Shown one piece after another: positions 16,666-26,731 of a stretch of 64,000 nucleotides of DNA. Numbering within the stretch: the first letter of the stretch is position 1; each line of letters begins with the position of its first letter. The notes beneath the pieces were generated by a model. The model searched no databases and was not told where the DNA came from. It was given only the letters and a program-made list of their open reading frames with translations. A program made the translations under genes and the position numbers. Location of the stretch: positions 124,001-188,000 of the forward strand of contig NZ_LVEN01000001.1 of NCBI RefSeq assembly GCF_001686925.1, read 5' to 3'. Origin of the DNA: Flavobacterium piscis. Its GTDB lineage: Bacteria; Bacteroidota; Bacteroidia; Flavobacteriales; Flavobacteriaceae.

Positions 16666-18480
16666 TTAATTGCCAGAATTTGAAATAATGATTTTTTGAG
16701 TGATTTTTGCATTCTCAGCCGTTAAGAATGTTGCGATGTACACTCCGGCACTCAAACCTGAAGTTGAAAAACTAAAGTCCTGTTCAGCGCCTAGATTATT
16801 CTTTGATATTACGGCTCTTCCAAGAAGATCATAAAGCACAAATGATTTCATAATTTCATTATTTGGATTTGTTACTTTTAAAACCTGGTTTTTATTGTCA
16901 TGGCTAATAAAAAATATAGTTTTTATAACATCATTTGTTCCAAGTGTTCCATTAGTAAAGCTTATTTTAAATCGTTCTGCATATTTTCCAGGGTCAACTG
17001 ACACTTCATATGCATTATTTTTTATGTTATGATATGACTGATCAACAGAATCATAAATATAAATAGGCTGCGAATCATCAAAATCTACAATTTCAGGTAG
17101 ATAAAATTTAAAGGTTGTACTTGTAGCTGCTTTTACCGACAGGGGAACTTTTTTTGATAAATCATAATTAATACCCTGAATAACATAATCTGCATTTTCA
17201 ATCAAGAAAGAAATATCATTTGGCAAGTCTTCATCCATATTTTTAGCATCAATACCTCTGTCTATACCATCGGTCGCTGTGGGAACAAATGCGAAAGCAA
17301 GCTGTCTTGTAAACTCATTATTTATTATAATGTTCAGCTTAAAATATGGAATAAAAGGAGGAGGAGGAGGTGGGCCCTCGTATATATTTGTTGCTGTTTT
17401 GGCACTTAAATTTTTTGCGGGTTTTTCAAATTGTGATAAAATATTTTGCTCTTTGAAAAACACACGATGGGCATTTTTAAATGTCACAGTCCCATTTGAA
17501 GCCCCATTTATCAGGAACCCCTGACCAATTGGAAGGTATTTTCGCAGCAGAACTGCACTTGTTCCTGTTGGAGGATTATTGTTGACAGTTCCATCGCTGT
17601 TGTAGGATTTAAATGTGGCAGGGGTGTAAAGACCATCTGAGGCTAAGTCCAGTGGTGCATAGGCAGCATAACCTCCTCTATAAGCAGAGAGGTAATGAGA
17701 GTTTACATTTTTATCCTGTTGCCAAAAATAAGCAATACCAGTTGCCGCATTATTTGCCGGGTCTAGTAGAAAAGCATTTAAGTGTATTGCTGACGGGTAG
17801 GGATTTCCTGTAAGGGTTGCTGCATTATTAGAACCAACCGTTACAGTAATATTTCCGTCATTGGGTTTTCCTCTAAAATCATATCTTTGAGCTCCCGTGC
17901 CAGGATTATTTACAATTCCGGTTCCTTCCGGATCTGCAGCGTCAGAACCGCTCGTTCCTTTCATTGTAAACCCTTCACCTGGAGCGATCACTGTAGAGGC
18001 TCCAACTTGTAGCCACTGCGAATAATTATTGGCATTGGTTAGTTTATAAATCCAATGGGATGCTATACTTAATGGATTGGCAATGCCATTATAACTCCCG
18101 ATGGGAAGTATAGTTGCACCTGTGGAAGCGATTGCACTGGTGGGCTGATATAAAAATGTGATTCCAAAATTGTTGTTACTGGCAGATGATGCAGTACTGC
18201 CAACAGGAGAACACCAATAGTTATAATCGAAATTGTCTGAGGTTCCTTCTTGATAAACAGATAGGGTTCCAGTTCCAGTATTTGCAGAAATGCCGGTTGT
18301 TCCCTGAACCAACTGAGAATTGTTTCTTAAATAAAGATTGGAATTAGTAGCCAAATTTATATTCTTACCTACATAGAGTACCTGGTTCTTCACATATACC
18401 GGTGTATTGGCACCTACATGTATTTGAGAAAACATTTGAAAAGAAAACAGAATAGAAAGGAATAGTAAAGTTTTTTTCAT
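16666..18480 (-). CDS. T9SS type A sorting-domain surface protein
   Basis: This 604-residue protein has a signal peptide (MKKTLLFLSILFSFQMFSQ), a long beta-rich adhesin-like body with little charge, and a proline run (PPPPPPF) at about residue 367. The C-terminal sorting domain reads IMKSFVLYDLLGRAVISKNN, LSAGVYIATF and ITQKIIISN. That C-terminus is the recognition signal for type IX secretion and surface anchoring in Bacteroidota, so the protein should be exported to the surface or released. FDYNYWCSPVG and the KNAHRVFF region occur in many flavobacterial surface proteins. It follows a 58-residue membrane peptide gene with a 55 bp gap. Confidence 0.88.
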   Translation of the reverse strand: MKKTLLFLSILFSFQMFSQIHVGANTPVYVKNQVLYVGKNINLATNSNLYLRNNSQLVQGTTGISANTGTGTLSVYQEGTSDNFDYNYWCSPVGSTASSASNNNFGITFLYQPTSAIASTGATILPIGSYNGIANPLSIASHWIYKLTNANNYSQWLQVGASTVIAPGEGFTMKGTSGSDAADPEGTGIVNNPGTGAQRYDFRGKPNDGNITVTVGSNNAATLTGNPYPSAIHLNAFLLDPANNAATGIAYFWQQDKNVNSHYLSAYRGGYAAYAPLDLASDGLYTPATFKSYNSDGTVNNNPPTGTSAVLLRKYLPIGQGFLINGASNGTVTFKNAHRVFFKEQNILSQFEKPAKNLSAKTATNIYEGPPPPPPFIPYFKLNIIINNEFTRQLAFAFVPTATDGIDRGIDAKNMDEDLPNDISFLIENADYVIQGINYDLSKKVPLSVKAATSTTFKFYLPEIVDFDDSQPIYIYDSVDQSYHNIKNNAYEVSVDPGKYAERFKISFTNGTLGTNDVIKTIFFISHDNKNQVLKVTNPNNEIMKSFVLYDLLGRAVISKNNLGAEQDFSFSTSGLSAGVYIATFLTAENAKITQKIIISNSGN

Positions 18481-18535
18481 ATTTCTTTTAGTTGAATTAT
18501 TTAAGTGCAGATTGTTTTATATTTAAAATGTAGAC

Positions 18536-18712
18536 CTACTTCTTTTTGAATATTGTATAACTCCCAAATGCGACAGCAGCTATAAATAGTATAAAAATCA
18601 TGGAATCAATAGGCACTGCCACTGGATCGTCAGGTAACCCGGGGGGAGGAGGATTTCCTGATCGTGCCACCATTGAGATAAGATAAATGAAACCAAAAAA
18701 TAGTTTTTTCAT
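18536..18712 (-). CDS. Small secreted/membrane peptide with PID-type C-terminal anchor
   Basis: A 58-residue protein with an N-terminal signal-like segment (MKKLFFGFIYLISMVA), a linker GNPPPPGLPDDPVAVPIDS, a single hydrophobic segment (MIFILFIAAVAFGSYTIF) and a basic tail KKK. The layout of proline-rich linker, PID motif, one membrane span and positive tail is common in short flavobacterial proteins encoded just upstream of surface-protein genes. It resembles a C-terminal sorting tail without a cargo domain. It begins the operon with the T9SS substrate. Function unknown. Confidence 0.8.
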   Translation of the reverse strand: MKKLFFGFIYLISMVARSGNPPPPGLPDDPVAVPIDSMIFILFIAAVAFGSYTIFKKK

Positions 18713-19344
18713 TATTGTAGATATGTTTTGGTAAAAGCGATAAAGCGATTTGAGGGCTTGTGTAAGGCATTGTTTTCAGTAGCTTGCGAGGCAAATTAAG
18801 AGAAATACCTTTCAAGATAAAAAGCAGAAGTAATAACTGATACTTATTGGGTATAACCGTCTATCAAAAAAAAGGCTCCTTATCGTTAATGTTGAGATGC
18901 AATGCATGGCTATAATACAGTTTAGCCTAAAAAGAATCGAGGTTTAAAAGAGCGTGTAAGTCGGCCGATAATTAAAAAAATAATATAAAGAGGGATCTAG
19001 GACATTTTAAATCAAAATCGCGCTTAATTTTAATGACGAATTCTAAGATGGAGTTGTTGAGCGAAAAAAAGTTAGCGGAGAAAGAACGTAACTTTTTTTA
19101 GTTATCAGTTGCCGCAGATCACTGAATCGATGCGACCAGCCACATGAAAAAATAGGATAGTTAGGAGTTCAACATCGTAAAAGAGAGATTTATAACTGCT
19201 TTAAAAAATGAAATAAAATCATTTTTACTCTTTTTCAGAACTAAAAAATATTTCAAATAAAGATAAGAGTCACTACAAATGACTATCAGGATATATAAAT
19301 TTGGATAATTTAATTATTGAAATAATAATAATAATAAATACCAC
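18713..19344. other. Intergenic stretch, no gene recognised
   Basis: 632 bp between two minus-strand operons. It is AT-rich with several short frames but no coding character and no copy of the dispersed repeats. The right end should hold the termination region of the kinase operon, and the left end the promoter of the surface-protein operon. Confidence 0.5.
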
Positions 19345-19749
19345 CTACACGATTCGGTCAAGGAATTCTTTGGTAATTGGTTTAACATGAAAGGAAACGA
19401 CATTTTTATTGCTGGTTGATCGGGCTATATCTTCATTATCAATTGTCGATGAAATAATATAAGCTTTACAATATTTTTTTAATGTATCTGAAAGCATATC
19501 ATACGATTCCAGAAATTCAAATCCGGACATTAAGGGCATGTAGATATCCACAAATATTATCTGAGGCAATTGTGAAATATTGTCCTGATTCGCCTGTAAA
19601 TATTTTATAGCGTCTGTTGGATCAGTATAGTGTAGCACATTTTTCCCAAAATTATTTTTAGTAATCATACGTGATATAATGTATAAATCTACCGGGTTAT
19701 CATCAATGATCATAACTGTTTCAAATTTTGGGTATGGATCTTTTAACAT
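19345..19749 (-). CDS. Single-domain response regulator (REC)
   Basis: This 134-residue receiver has acidic pocket VMIIDDNPVD, phosphoacceptor Asp in IIFVDIYMPLMSGFEF, Ser/Thr in YIISSTIDNE and Lys in FHVKPITKEF. There is no output domain. It overlaps the end of the upstream four-PAS kinase by 7 bp, so the two are translated as a pair and are the likely cognate phosphotransfer partners. The downstream effector is not encoded next to it. Confidence 0.9.
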   Translation of the reverse strand: MLKDPYPKFETVMIIDDNPVDLYIISRMITKNNFGKNVLHYTDPTDAIKYLQANQDNISQLPQIIFVDIYMPLMSGFEFLESYDMLSDTLKKYCKAYIISSTIDNEDIARSTSNKNVVSFHVKPITKEFLDRIV

Positions 19750-22040
19750 GGTTTCAAATTTTTTAATATGATATTAAATGTAGTTCCGCTGCCTTTTTCT
19801 GATTGTACTTTAATAGAGCCCTGCAATATTTCTATGGCATCTTTTACAATATATAATCCAATACCTGAACCATCATAGCCAGAAAGACGGAAAAACATCT
19901 CAAATATTTTTTGATGATATTCCGGATCAATCCCAATGCCGTTATCCGTTATGCTCAAATGAAGATTTTCATAATCAGTATATCCCAATATTTTTACAAA
20001 TCTATTAGATTCTTCTTTTTTATGGTATTTTATTGCATTTGAAAGAAGATTTTTTAAAATAGTATTAAAGCGCAATTTGTCTGTATAAAACGGTTGTTGT
20101 TCCTTAACATCCATTTCAAAATGAATTCCTCTGGCCTTTGTCATGCTTTGAAGCGAATCAACTACATCAAGCACAATTTCTTTTGGCGAAATCTGTTCAA
20201 CCTCTAGTCCTGTACGGTTGTTACGCGAATAGCTTAAAATATTTTTAATAAATTCATCCAGACGATTGATATTGTTTCGTATCAATTCAACATGTTTAAG
20301 AGTATCAGTTTCCTGACTTTCTGATTCGATAAAAGAAAGAAGACCCAGAATAGAAGTTAATGGAGATCGTAAATCGTGAGATACACTGTATACAAATAGA
20401 TCCAGTTCTGAGTTGGTTTTAATAAGCTCTCTGTTTCTTTTTTCCAGATTAATTTCAGCTTTTGTACGATCTGTTATGTCATTAGAGAGAATTAATCTCG
20501 CAGGATTTCCTTCATAAGTAATGTCATGCGCAATTATTTCGACTGTTATAATGCTTCCATCTTTTTTTAAATGCTTCCATTTTCCCCTATTGTAATTTGA
20601 TTGGTTAATCTGTGAACGGTCGCTTGATTTAATGAAATGAATTTTTTCATCGTTTGATCGTATGTCCAGAGCAGTCATTGCAAGAAATTCTTCACGGCTA
20701 TATCCATATTGCAAAACGGCCATTTTATTTACATCGAGAAATATAAAACTATCTAAATCGATAACCCACATTGGCATCGGATTGTTGTCAAAAAGATATC
20801 TGTATTTTTTTTCGCTTTTCTTCAGTTTTTTTTGTGCTAATCTCATTTCTGTAATATCAGCAAGTACAATAACTGCTCCGGTTATTTCGCCCTCATTATT
20901 GTGAAACGGAACAGGGTATGGCAAGACAGTACGTTTATCTCCATTGGGGCGTTCAATAATTATTTCCTTATCAAGGATTGGATCACCTTCTTTTAGTGCT
21001 GTAGCCATCGAACATAAATTAAGAGGCACCTGTTTTTTATCATTATTATAAATATTCCATGAATTATACCATAGATCTTTTCCTAGTTCAGGCTCTCTTC
21101 CCCATAACTCAGCGGCAGCTTTATTATAGAGTGCTATTCGTCCTTCACCATCACAGGAGTAGGTGGCAACCGGTAATTTCTGGATTAGGTCCCTGTACAT
21201 TTTTTCACTTCCTTCGATTTTTTTTCGAGATAAAACCTGCTCTGTTACATCGTTTCCAAAAAAAAGGATACCGTCAATATTATTATTCGCATCCTTGTGT
21301 GCCTGATAAATGAAATTCAAATAAACTTCTTTTTGTTTCCCGTTGCCATCACGATCAAATTGTATTAACATTTCATTTGCTGAAAAGGTTTCTCCTGTAT
21401 TATAGACATGATCTAAAATTTCAAAAATTCCTTGTGGTTCAAGTTCTGGTAAAACCTCTTTTACGGTCTTGCCTATGATATCTCTTTTATCGATTAATTT
21501 TAAATAAAGTTCGTTTGCTAACTCGTATACGTGGCCAGGACCCTTTAAAATCCCCATACATGAAGGTGCTTGCGAATATAAATTGTAAAATCGCAGTCTC
21601 TCAATTTCAAATGCTTTTTCTATGTGTTTTTTCTCCGTAATATTCCTGCCTATACAATAACATAATTTTTTAGCATCATCCCATACCGCTGACCATTGTA
21701 AATAAACAATATCTCCATTTTTGTGAATAAACTTTTTTTCAAATATTGGTACGTTGGATCCGTTTCTAAAATCAAATTCTTCATTTATCGAATTGCCAGC
21801 ACCCTCATTACATATGAAATCACTGTATTTTCGGCCTAATAACTCTTCGAGTTGATATCCTAAGATACGTTCGGAAGCCTTATTTACCCAGACAAACTTT
21901 CCTTCTATATCACAAGAGCAAATCAGATCCATAGAAAAATCTAAGATTTTACCAAGGTCGATTAAAGGCTCCTGAAAATGATTAGTGATACTTTCATGAG
22001 TAGTAATATCATTGCTATCTTCTATCTTTTTAATTTCCAT
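19743..22040 (-). CDS. Multi-PAS sensor histidine kinase
   Basis: This 765-residue soluble kinase has four PAS domains. PAS 1 is at about 28-140 (LDFSMDLICSCDIEGKFVWV), PAS 2 at 150-270 (LYSQAPSCMGILKGPGHVYE), PAS 3 at 285-400 (LPVATYSCDGEGRIALYN) and PAS 4 at 410-530 (FDNNPMPMWVIDLDSFIFLD). HisKA at about 545-610 carries YSVSHDLRSPLTSILG. HATPase_c at 650-760 has N-box NLLSNAIKYHK, G1 DNGIGIDPEY and G2 GSGIGLYIV. There is no transmembrane segment. It overlaps the REC gene by 7 bp. Upstream on the same strand is a LytTR regulator. Confidence 0.93.
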   Translation of the reverse strand: MEIKKIEDSNDITTHESITNHFQEPLIDLGKILDFSMDLICSCDIEGKFVWVNKASERILGYQLEELLGRKYSDFICNEGAGNSINEEFDFRNGSNVPIFEKKFIHKNGDIVYLQWSAVWDDAKKLCYCIGRNITEKKHIEKAFEIERLRFYNLYSQAPSCMGILKGPGHVYELANELYLKLIDKRDIIGKTVKEVLPELEPQGIFEILDHVYNTGETFSANEMLIQFDRDGNGKQKEVYLNFIYQAHKDANNNIDGILFFGNDVTEQVLSRKKIEGSEKMYRDLIQKLPVATYSCDGEGRIALYNKAAAELWGREPELGKDLWYNSWNIYNNDKKQVPLNLCSMATALKEGDPILDKEIIIERPNGDKRTVLPYPVPFHNNEGEITGAVIVLADITEMRLAQKKLKKSEKKYRYLFDNNPMPMWVIDLDSFIFLDVNKMAVLQYGYSREEFLAMTALDIRSNDEKIHFIKSSDRSQINQSNYNRGKWKHLKKDGSIITVEIIAHDITYEGNPARLILSNDITDRTKAEINLEKRNRELIKTNSELDLFVYSVSHDLRSPLTSILGLLSFIESESQETDTLKHVELIRNNINRLDEFIKNILSYSRNNRTGLEVEQISPKEIVLDVVDSLQSMTKARGIHFEMDVKEQQPFYTDKLRFNTILKNLLSNAIKYHKKEESNRFVKILGYTDYENLHLSITDNGIGIDPEYHQKIFEMFFRLSGYDGSGIGLYIVKDAIEILQGSIKVQSEKGSGTTFNIILKNLKPC

Positions 22041-22094
22041 TATGGTGACTGTTCATTGAGATATGGTTACTTCACTTAAACAATAGCTTGTTTT

Positions 22095-22856
22095 TTAGCC
22101 TTTAAGTTTTATAAATTTGTTAAAATCATCCTGACGCCTCTTGGCAACTGGTAAAATTACTCCATTGGAAAGCTCACAGAAATAGCCATCCTTTTTTGAA
22201 ATTTTAACGATGTGGCGCAGATTGATAATATAAGAATGGTGGATTCGGAAAAAATAATTGTTGTCCACAATATTACTATATTCTCCTAGATTTCTGCTTG
22301 ACATTATTCTATTTCCGTTCGAAAGTATAAAAACAGTATATTTTCCATCTGCCTTGCAAAAAATAATTTCAGCCATGGGTATTAATTCTATTTTTTCTAA
22401 AGATGCTATGGCCACATAATCATTTGTTTGGTTTACGGTGTTTATAATATTAATATTATTAATTTTTTGATTCTGATAAGAGCGTTCCATCTCCCTTGTT
22501 TTGATTACCTTATAAACCGCTATAATTATGGCATTGAAATCGATTGGTTTCAATAGAAAATCAATTGCATTATGTTTAAAAGCTTTTATAGCGTAATCCT
22601 TTTGTGAGGATATAAATACTAGTTTTGGAATGCTAAAGTCCAATTGTTCGAGCATTTCAAAAAAAAGATTATTTTCAAGTTTAATATCCAAAAAAATAAC
22701 GTCAGGTTTTTTTGATTTTAGTATCAAAGCTCCATCCTTTATACCATTAGCATTGCCGATTATTTTCATAATCATAGAGTTATCTTCTTCAAATTTTTTT
22801 AAAATTAAAAGAGTCTCTTTTTCTTCGGAGATGATTATAGCATTAATAGCAGTCAT
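22095..22856 (-). CDS. LytTR-family response regulator
   Basis: This 253-residue protein has an N-terminal REC domain (about 1-120; phosphoacceptor in DVIFLDIKLENN, Lys in FLLKPIDF) and a C-terminal LytTR DNA-binding domain (about 145-250; IIFCKADGKYTVFILSNG, RIHHSYIINLRHIVKI, LPVAKRRQDDF). Such AlgR/LytR proteins bind direct repeats upstream of target genes and are usually paired with membrane kinases of the HisKA_7 type. No such kinase lies adjacent. The next gene downstream is the multi-PAS kinase, 54 bp away on the same strand, so the three genes may be one operon. Confidence 0.93.
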   Translation of the reverse strand: MTAINAIIISEEKETLLILKKFEEDNSMIMKIIGNANGIKDGALILKSKKPDVIFLDIKLENNLFFEMLEQLDFSIPKLVFISSQKDYAIKAFKHNAIDFLLKPIDFNAIIIAVYKVIKTREMERSYQNQKINNINIINTVNQTNDYVAIASLEKIELIPMAEIIFCKADGKYTVFILSNGNRIMSSRNLGEYSNIVDNNYFFRIHHSYIINLRHIVKISKKDGYFCELSNGVILPVAKRRQDDFNKFIKLKG

Positions 22857-23720
22857 GGATGTTATTTATTCAAAAGATAATTTAATTCAAAAAAAAATAA
22901 ACTAATTTGTTGATTTGTATGGCTTTACCGTATGAATTTCCTCAGATATTTGAAAATGTAATTTACAGATATACTAACTTAAACTCTGAAAATTTAGTAT
23001 AGTCTTTAATGAAAAGTAATAAATGCGCTTATAGTCAGAACAACTGGACAATATAACGGTGTGCGCGTAAGTGCATGTACTTAATGATTAATAATATATT
23101 AAACATTTCTGAAATTAGATAGGGGTCTGCTGAGTAAGTATACTTAGACTAATTCTTTTACTAAAATTATTGGGTAATAATCCATCGACTATTTACATAA
23201 AAATTAACGTAAGCTAACTATTTGATTACGTGATGTGTTTTAATCTCAAATGTGTTTCAATATAAATTTATGATATTGAAGATTATCTGTTTTATATCAT
23301 TTACAGTAATTTTTACAGATTTTCTATATCCAATACTTTATAAAATACATTCTAAGAACAGAAGACATTGAGACATCTTCAAACCTACAGAGTAGGAGTT
23401 AAAACTGTAATTGATATTGGAAAAGAAAAAATTGAATAACCGATTTTCGTCAGTATTTGATTTTTATATCTTGAATCTTTTAAGATTTATTTGATCGTTT
23501 ATAACAATACTTTTTTTTGTTAGTTCCTTATATGGAAACGTTTATTATTAAAGTATCCTGTTAAGAGCACTGATGATCTTTCTTCTCTGCTAACTTATTC
23601 TTCTCATCAGGATGAAGTGAAATATAATAGATTTTGTTTCAAAAATCCTAAATCTGTTTAAATTAGACTGATTGTAAATAGATAAATTCTCAAATGTATT
23701 GATTAGTGGTTTTTTAAATA
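22857..23720. other. Long intergenic stretch without a gene
   Basis: Very AT-rich DNA between the LytTR gene and dispersed repeat S copy 1. Many stops occur in all frames and no repeat or RNA gene was recognised. The right side of the same gap (23900-24347) holds one short frame at 24041-24160 and the promoter region of the outer-membrane gene. Confidence 0.5.
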
Positions 23721-23724
23721 AAAA

Positions 23725-23900
23725 ATGATGGCAATTGTCTTCAATTGGCGCCATTTGGCTTGTTTGTGACCCATAAAGGACAAATTACGCACCATTTTAT
23801 GGAGGATTTGAAGAGATTGGCTTACTGGAAGTAGAGGTTGTCTTTCTATGTCTTTAGTATTTTGGTTTGGATGTACCGTTGGGGATCGATGTTTATTTTT
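23725..23900 (+). repeat. Dispersed repeat S, copy 1
   Basis: Shares TTGTCTTCAATTGGCGCCAT, TTGGCTTGTTTGTGACCCAT, a block with TTTATGGAGGATTTGAAGAG and a tail with TTTTGGTTTGGATG with copy 2 at about 31.8 kb, with few differences. Unlike copies 2 and 3 it is not preceded by an R repeat. Confidence 0.85.
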
Positions 23901-24040
23901 GTCTAATTATTGATAATCATATTTCCATTTGTAGAGAAAGGCAAAAGTAAATTGTTATTAAAATATAATTGGCGAACAAGGCAAAACTGTAAACTATAAA
24001 GTAGGGGTATTAAAAAAAGATTTGTTTTTGTTGTGGCAGC

Positions 24041-24160
24041 TTATTTTTCTCGACAGTGCTTATGAATTGGAATAGCACTTAAAAATTGCTTGGTGAAAAC
24101 AGGTACTTTGATCGCATTGTAATCCTCTGACAAAGCCTTAATTATATCTTCATAGATCAT
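24041..24160 (-). other. 39-residue open frame or gene remnant
   Basis: The frame reads MIYEDIIKALSEDYNAIKVP then VFTKQFLSAIPIHKHCREK. The composition is protein-like, but it is isolated in a gene-free interval and no family is recognised. It may be the C-terminal remnant of a lost gene. Confidence 0.25.
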
Positions 24161-24347
24161 TTCGCTAGGAAAATAAAAAAAGGGTATTATAAATTCTTCT
24201 AAATATACAATTTATAAATTATTTACTTAATTATGGTTGCAAATTATAATTTGCAACCATTTTAGTTATTTAATGTTAATGGTCTGAACAGCAATAGTTT
24301 TAATTTCGAGTAAAATTAGTATTACTTAAGAACTTAAATTATAAGCC

Positions 24348-25175
24348 ATGAAACAGCCCTTATCCCATAGAAGAGTAAAACAGACTTTACTTCTGTTTTT
24401 TATCCTTTTAAATTTTAACGTTTTTGCACAGGAAGAACCTGAAAAATCAGGATCTAGTGCCCAGGAACTGGCAGATAAACTGGCCAATCCAGTAGCCAGT
24501 TTAATTAGTGTTCCGCTGCAGAATAATTTAACATACGGAATTGGTCCTTATAACGGTTCAAAATACCAAATCAATATCCAGCCTGTTATTCCTTTTAAAT
24601 TAAGCGATAATTTAAACCTGATTACACGTTATATCCTGCCGGTTGTAGACCAGCAGGATGTTACCGGCGAAAACAAACATGAATTTGGTTTAAGTGATGC
24701 TACGGTAACCGCTTTTTTTGCTCCTAAAACAAAAGGAATTATTCTAGGATTTGGTCCGGCTTTTTTAATTCCGACTGCCACCGATAAATTTTTAGGAACA
24801 GAAAAATTTGGTATTGGGCCCAGTGTCCTTGTGATGCATCAAGGAAAAGGACTGTCCGTAGGATTCCTGGCCAATCAGATATGGTCTGTGGCCGGAAATG
24901 AAGATCGTGCGGATTTTAATCAATTTTATACGCAGATCTTTTTAACGCACAGTTATAAAAGCGGGGCAAGCTTGGGAATCACATCAGAGATAACGCAAAA
25001 CTGGGAGGGCAATACAACTCTTATTACCGTTAGCCCAAATGTAGGGGCGATCACAAAACTAGGTGGACAGACCATGCAATTTGCCGTTATGCCTTTAATA
25101 CCAGTTGTTGGTCATTCAAACATAAGACCAGATTGGGGACTTAGGGCTGTTGTCTCTTTTATATTTCCTCAATAA
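24348..25175 (+). CDS. Putative outer-membrane beta-barrel protein
   Basis: This 275-residue protein has a signal peptide (LLLFFILLNFNVFAQ, cleavage after FAQ at about residue 27). The mature part is made of alternating amphipathic strands: NLTYGIGPYNGSKYQINIQP, LNLITRYILPVV, GIILGFGPAFLIP, SVGFLANQIWSV. It ends in aromatic FIFPQ, as usual for outer-membrane barrels. It resembles uncharacterised proteins annotated as transporters or neuromedin-U-like porins, often found next to DUF1254 genes. It is the first gene of the DUF1254/sulfatase cluster, 96 bp upstream of the first lipoprotein. The substrate is unknown. Confidence 0.7.
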   Translation: MKQPLSHRRVKQTLLLFFILLNFNVFAQEEPEKSGSSAQELADKLANPVASLISVPLQNNLTYGIGPYNGSKYQINIQPVIPFKLSDNLNLITRYILPVVDQQDVTGENKHEFGLSDATVTAFFAPKTKGIILGFGPAFLIPTATDKFLGTEKFGIGPSVLVMHQGKGLSVGFLANQIWSVAGNEDRADFNQFYTQIFLTHSYKSGASLGITSEITQNWEGNTTLITVSPNVGAITKLGGQTMQFAVMPLIPVVGHSNIRPDWGLRAVVSFIFPQ

Positions 25176-25271
25176 TTTCTTCATTACATAAAAAACTAAA
25201 AGATTAAAGTCCTTAAAAGGATTTTTGATGAATGAATAGTAAAATTTGATACCTATTTAAATTTAAGCAAA

Positions 25272-26615
25272 ATGAAAAAAATATTTATTACAATTTTTGT
25301 GGTTTTTATAGCAGCTGGATGCAAGAAAGAAAACACTACATCAACTGCTGCTGCTGCTTCTGAAAATACTGAAACTCCATCTGATCAGGATATCATTGAC
25401 GCATATACTTATCTGTACGGAAGATATCTGGTCATCCAACAGGAAAACCATGATATTAATGTAGAGAAGGTAGGGTATAATAAAATCAAATACAACCCGC
25501 TTGGCTCTGCGCAATTTGTAAATCCAAATCTGGATGTTGCTTATCTGGAGGCCTGGATCGCTGTTGATAAGGATCATGCTGTTATTTTGAATGTTCCTAA
25601 AATTGAAGGACGTTACTATACTGCGCAATTACTCGATGGCTGGGGTGAAGTTATAACCAATATTAATGAAAGAAATTTTCCGAAAACTCCTTCGGGAAAA
25701 TTTGCTTTGGTTTTAAAAGGTTCAAATCCCACAATTCCTTCAGATGCAGTAAAAGTAGAACTGCCATCGGAAAAAGCAAAAATGCTGGCCAGGGTAGAGT
25801 TAAAAGGAACTTCATCCACCGCCAAAAAACTTCAGGAGCAATTTACTTTTACGGTTCCCGATGGAATCAAAATTGCGCCTCCGGTTACTATTCCTAATTT
25901 TACTCCAAAAGCGCCCATTGGCGGGGAAATTTTTAATAAGATAGAGGAGGTTCTCAATTCTTCTCCCGATCCGATGCCAAAAGCCAAAGAATACCAGGCA
26001 AAAGTGATTGCGGTTGGCCAGTATGCAAAAACCGATGATAAAGCAAAAGCACATATTGACCAGATTGTTAAAACAAAAGCCATTCCTGCATTTTTAGAAG
26101 GGGCAAAAGGCTTTGGTACACAAAAAGGAGGATGGTCCGTTTCCTATGCCGCTGGTAATTTTGGCGATGATATCATGGCCAGGGATATTATCAATTATGG
26201 CGGATTATGGGCCAACCGAGTTGAAGAGGCCATTTATTTTGTTGGGCTTACAGATTCTAAAAAAGAATTATTAAGCGGAGACAAAGTATATGAGATTAAA
26301 TTTCCCAAAGAAGATATTCCGGATTTAATGGTCAATGCTTTTTGGTCTGTAACCTTATACAGCGTGCCGGATTACAAGGTGGTTGACAATAAGCTGAAAC
26401 GATATAATTTAAATAATGTTTCGGGATTAAAGAAAAATGCCGATAGCTCTTTGAGTATCTGGCTGGGTTCTTCTCTGCCTAAAGGCGCCATACAAAGCAA
26501 TTGGCTGCCGACTCCGGCCGGAAAAGGTTTTGCACTGACCATGCGTATGTATGTTTCTAAAAAACCGGTGCTGGACGGCAAATGGTTTCCGGCTCCAATT
26601 GAAGAAATTAAATAA
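25272..26615 (+). CDS. DUF1254/DUF1214 lipoprotein
   Basis: This 447-residue protein has a lipoprotein signal peptide: hydrophobic IFITIFVVFIAAG and lipobox AAGCKKE, lipidated Cys at about 17. DUF1254 follows (about 45-190; DAYTYLYGRYLVIQQ, NPNLDVAYLEAWIAVDKDH, RYYTAQLLDGWGEVITNIN). The C-terminal DUF1214 is at about 340-445 (FPKEDIPDLMVNAFWSVTLY, YNLNNVSGLKKNADSSLSIW, NWLPTPAGKGFALTMRMY). These paired domains are widespread in marine and soil bacteria; function is unproven. The protein should sit in the periplasm or outer-membrane inner leaflet. A paralogue lies at 29217, flanking the sulfatase gene. Confidence 0.92.
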   Translation: MKKIFITIFVVFIAAGCKKENTTSTAAAASENTETPSDQDIIDAYTYLYGRYLVIQQENHDINVEKVGYNKIKYNPLGSAQFVNPNLDVAYLEAWIAVDKDHAVILNVPKIEGRYYTAQLLDGWGEVITNINERNFPKTPSGKFALVLKGSNPTIPSDAVKVELPSEKAKMLARVELKGTSSTAKKLQEQFTFTVPDGIKIAPPVTIPNFTPKAPIGGEIFNKIEEVLNSSPDPMPKAKEYQAKVIAVGQYAKTDDKAKAHIDQIVKTKAIPAFLEGAKGFGTQKGGWSVSYAAGNFGDDIMARDIINYGGLWANRVEEAIYFVGLTDSKKELLSGDKVYEIKFPKEDIPDLMVNAFWSVTLYSVPDYKVVDNKLKRYNLNNVSGLKKNADSSLSIWLGSSLPKGAIQSNWLPTPAGKGFALTMRMYVSKKPVLDGKWFPAPIEEIK

Positions 26616-26731
26616 TTCAAAATTAATTTAATTGATCGGTAAGAGACAGGATAAGATTTTGAATTATAGATGTTAAGCTTATTAATAAACTAAGATTTCC
26701 TAAAAAAGGAAATATATTAAATTAAAAAAAG

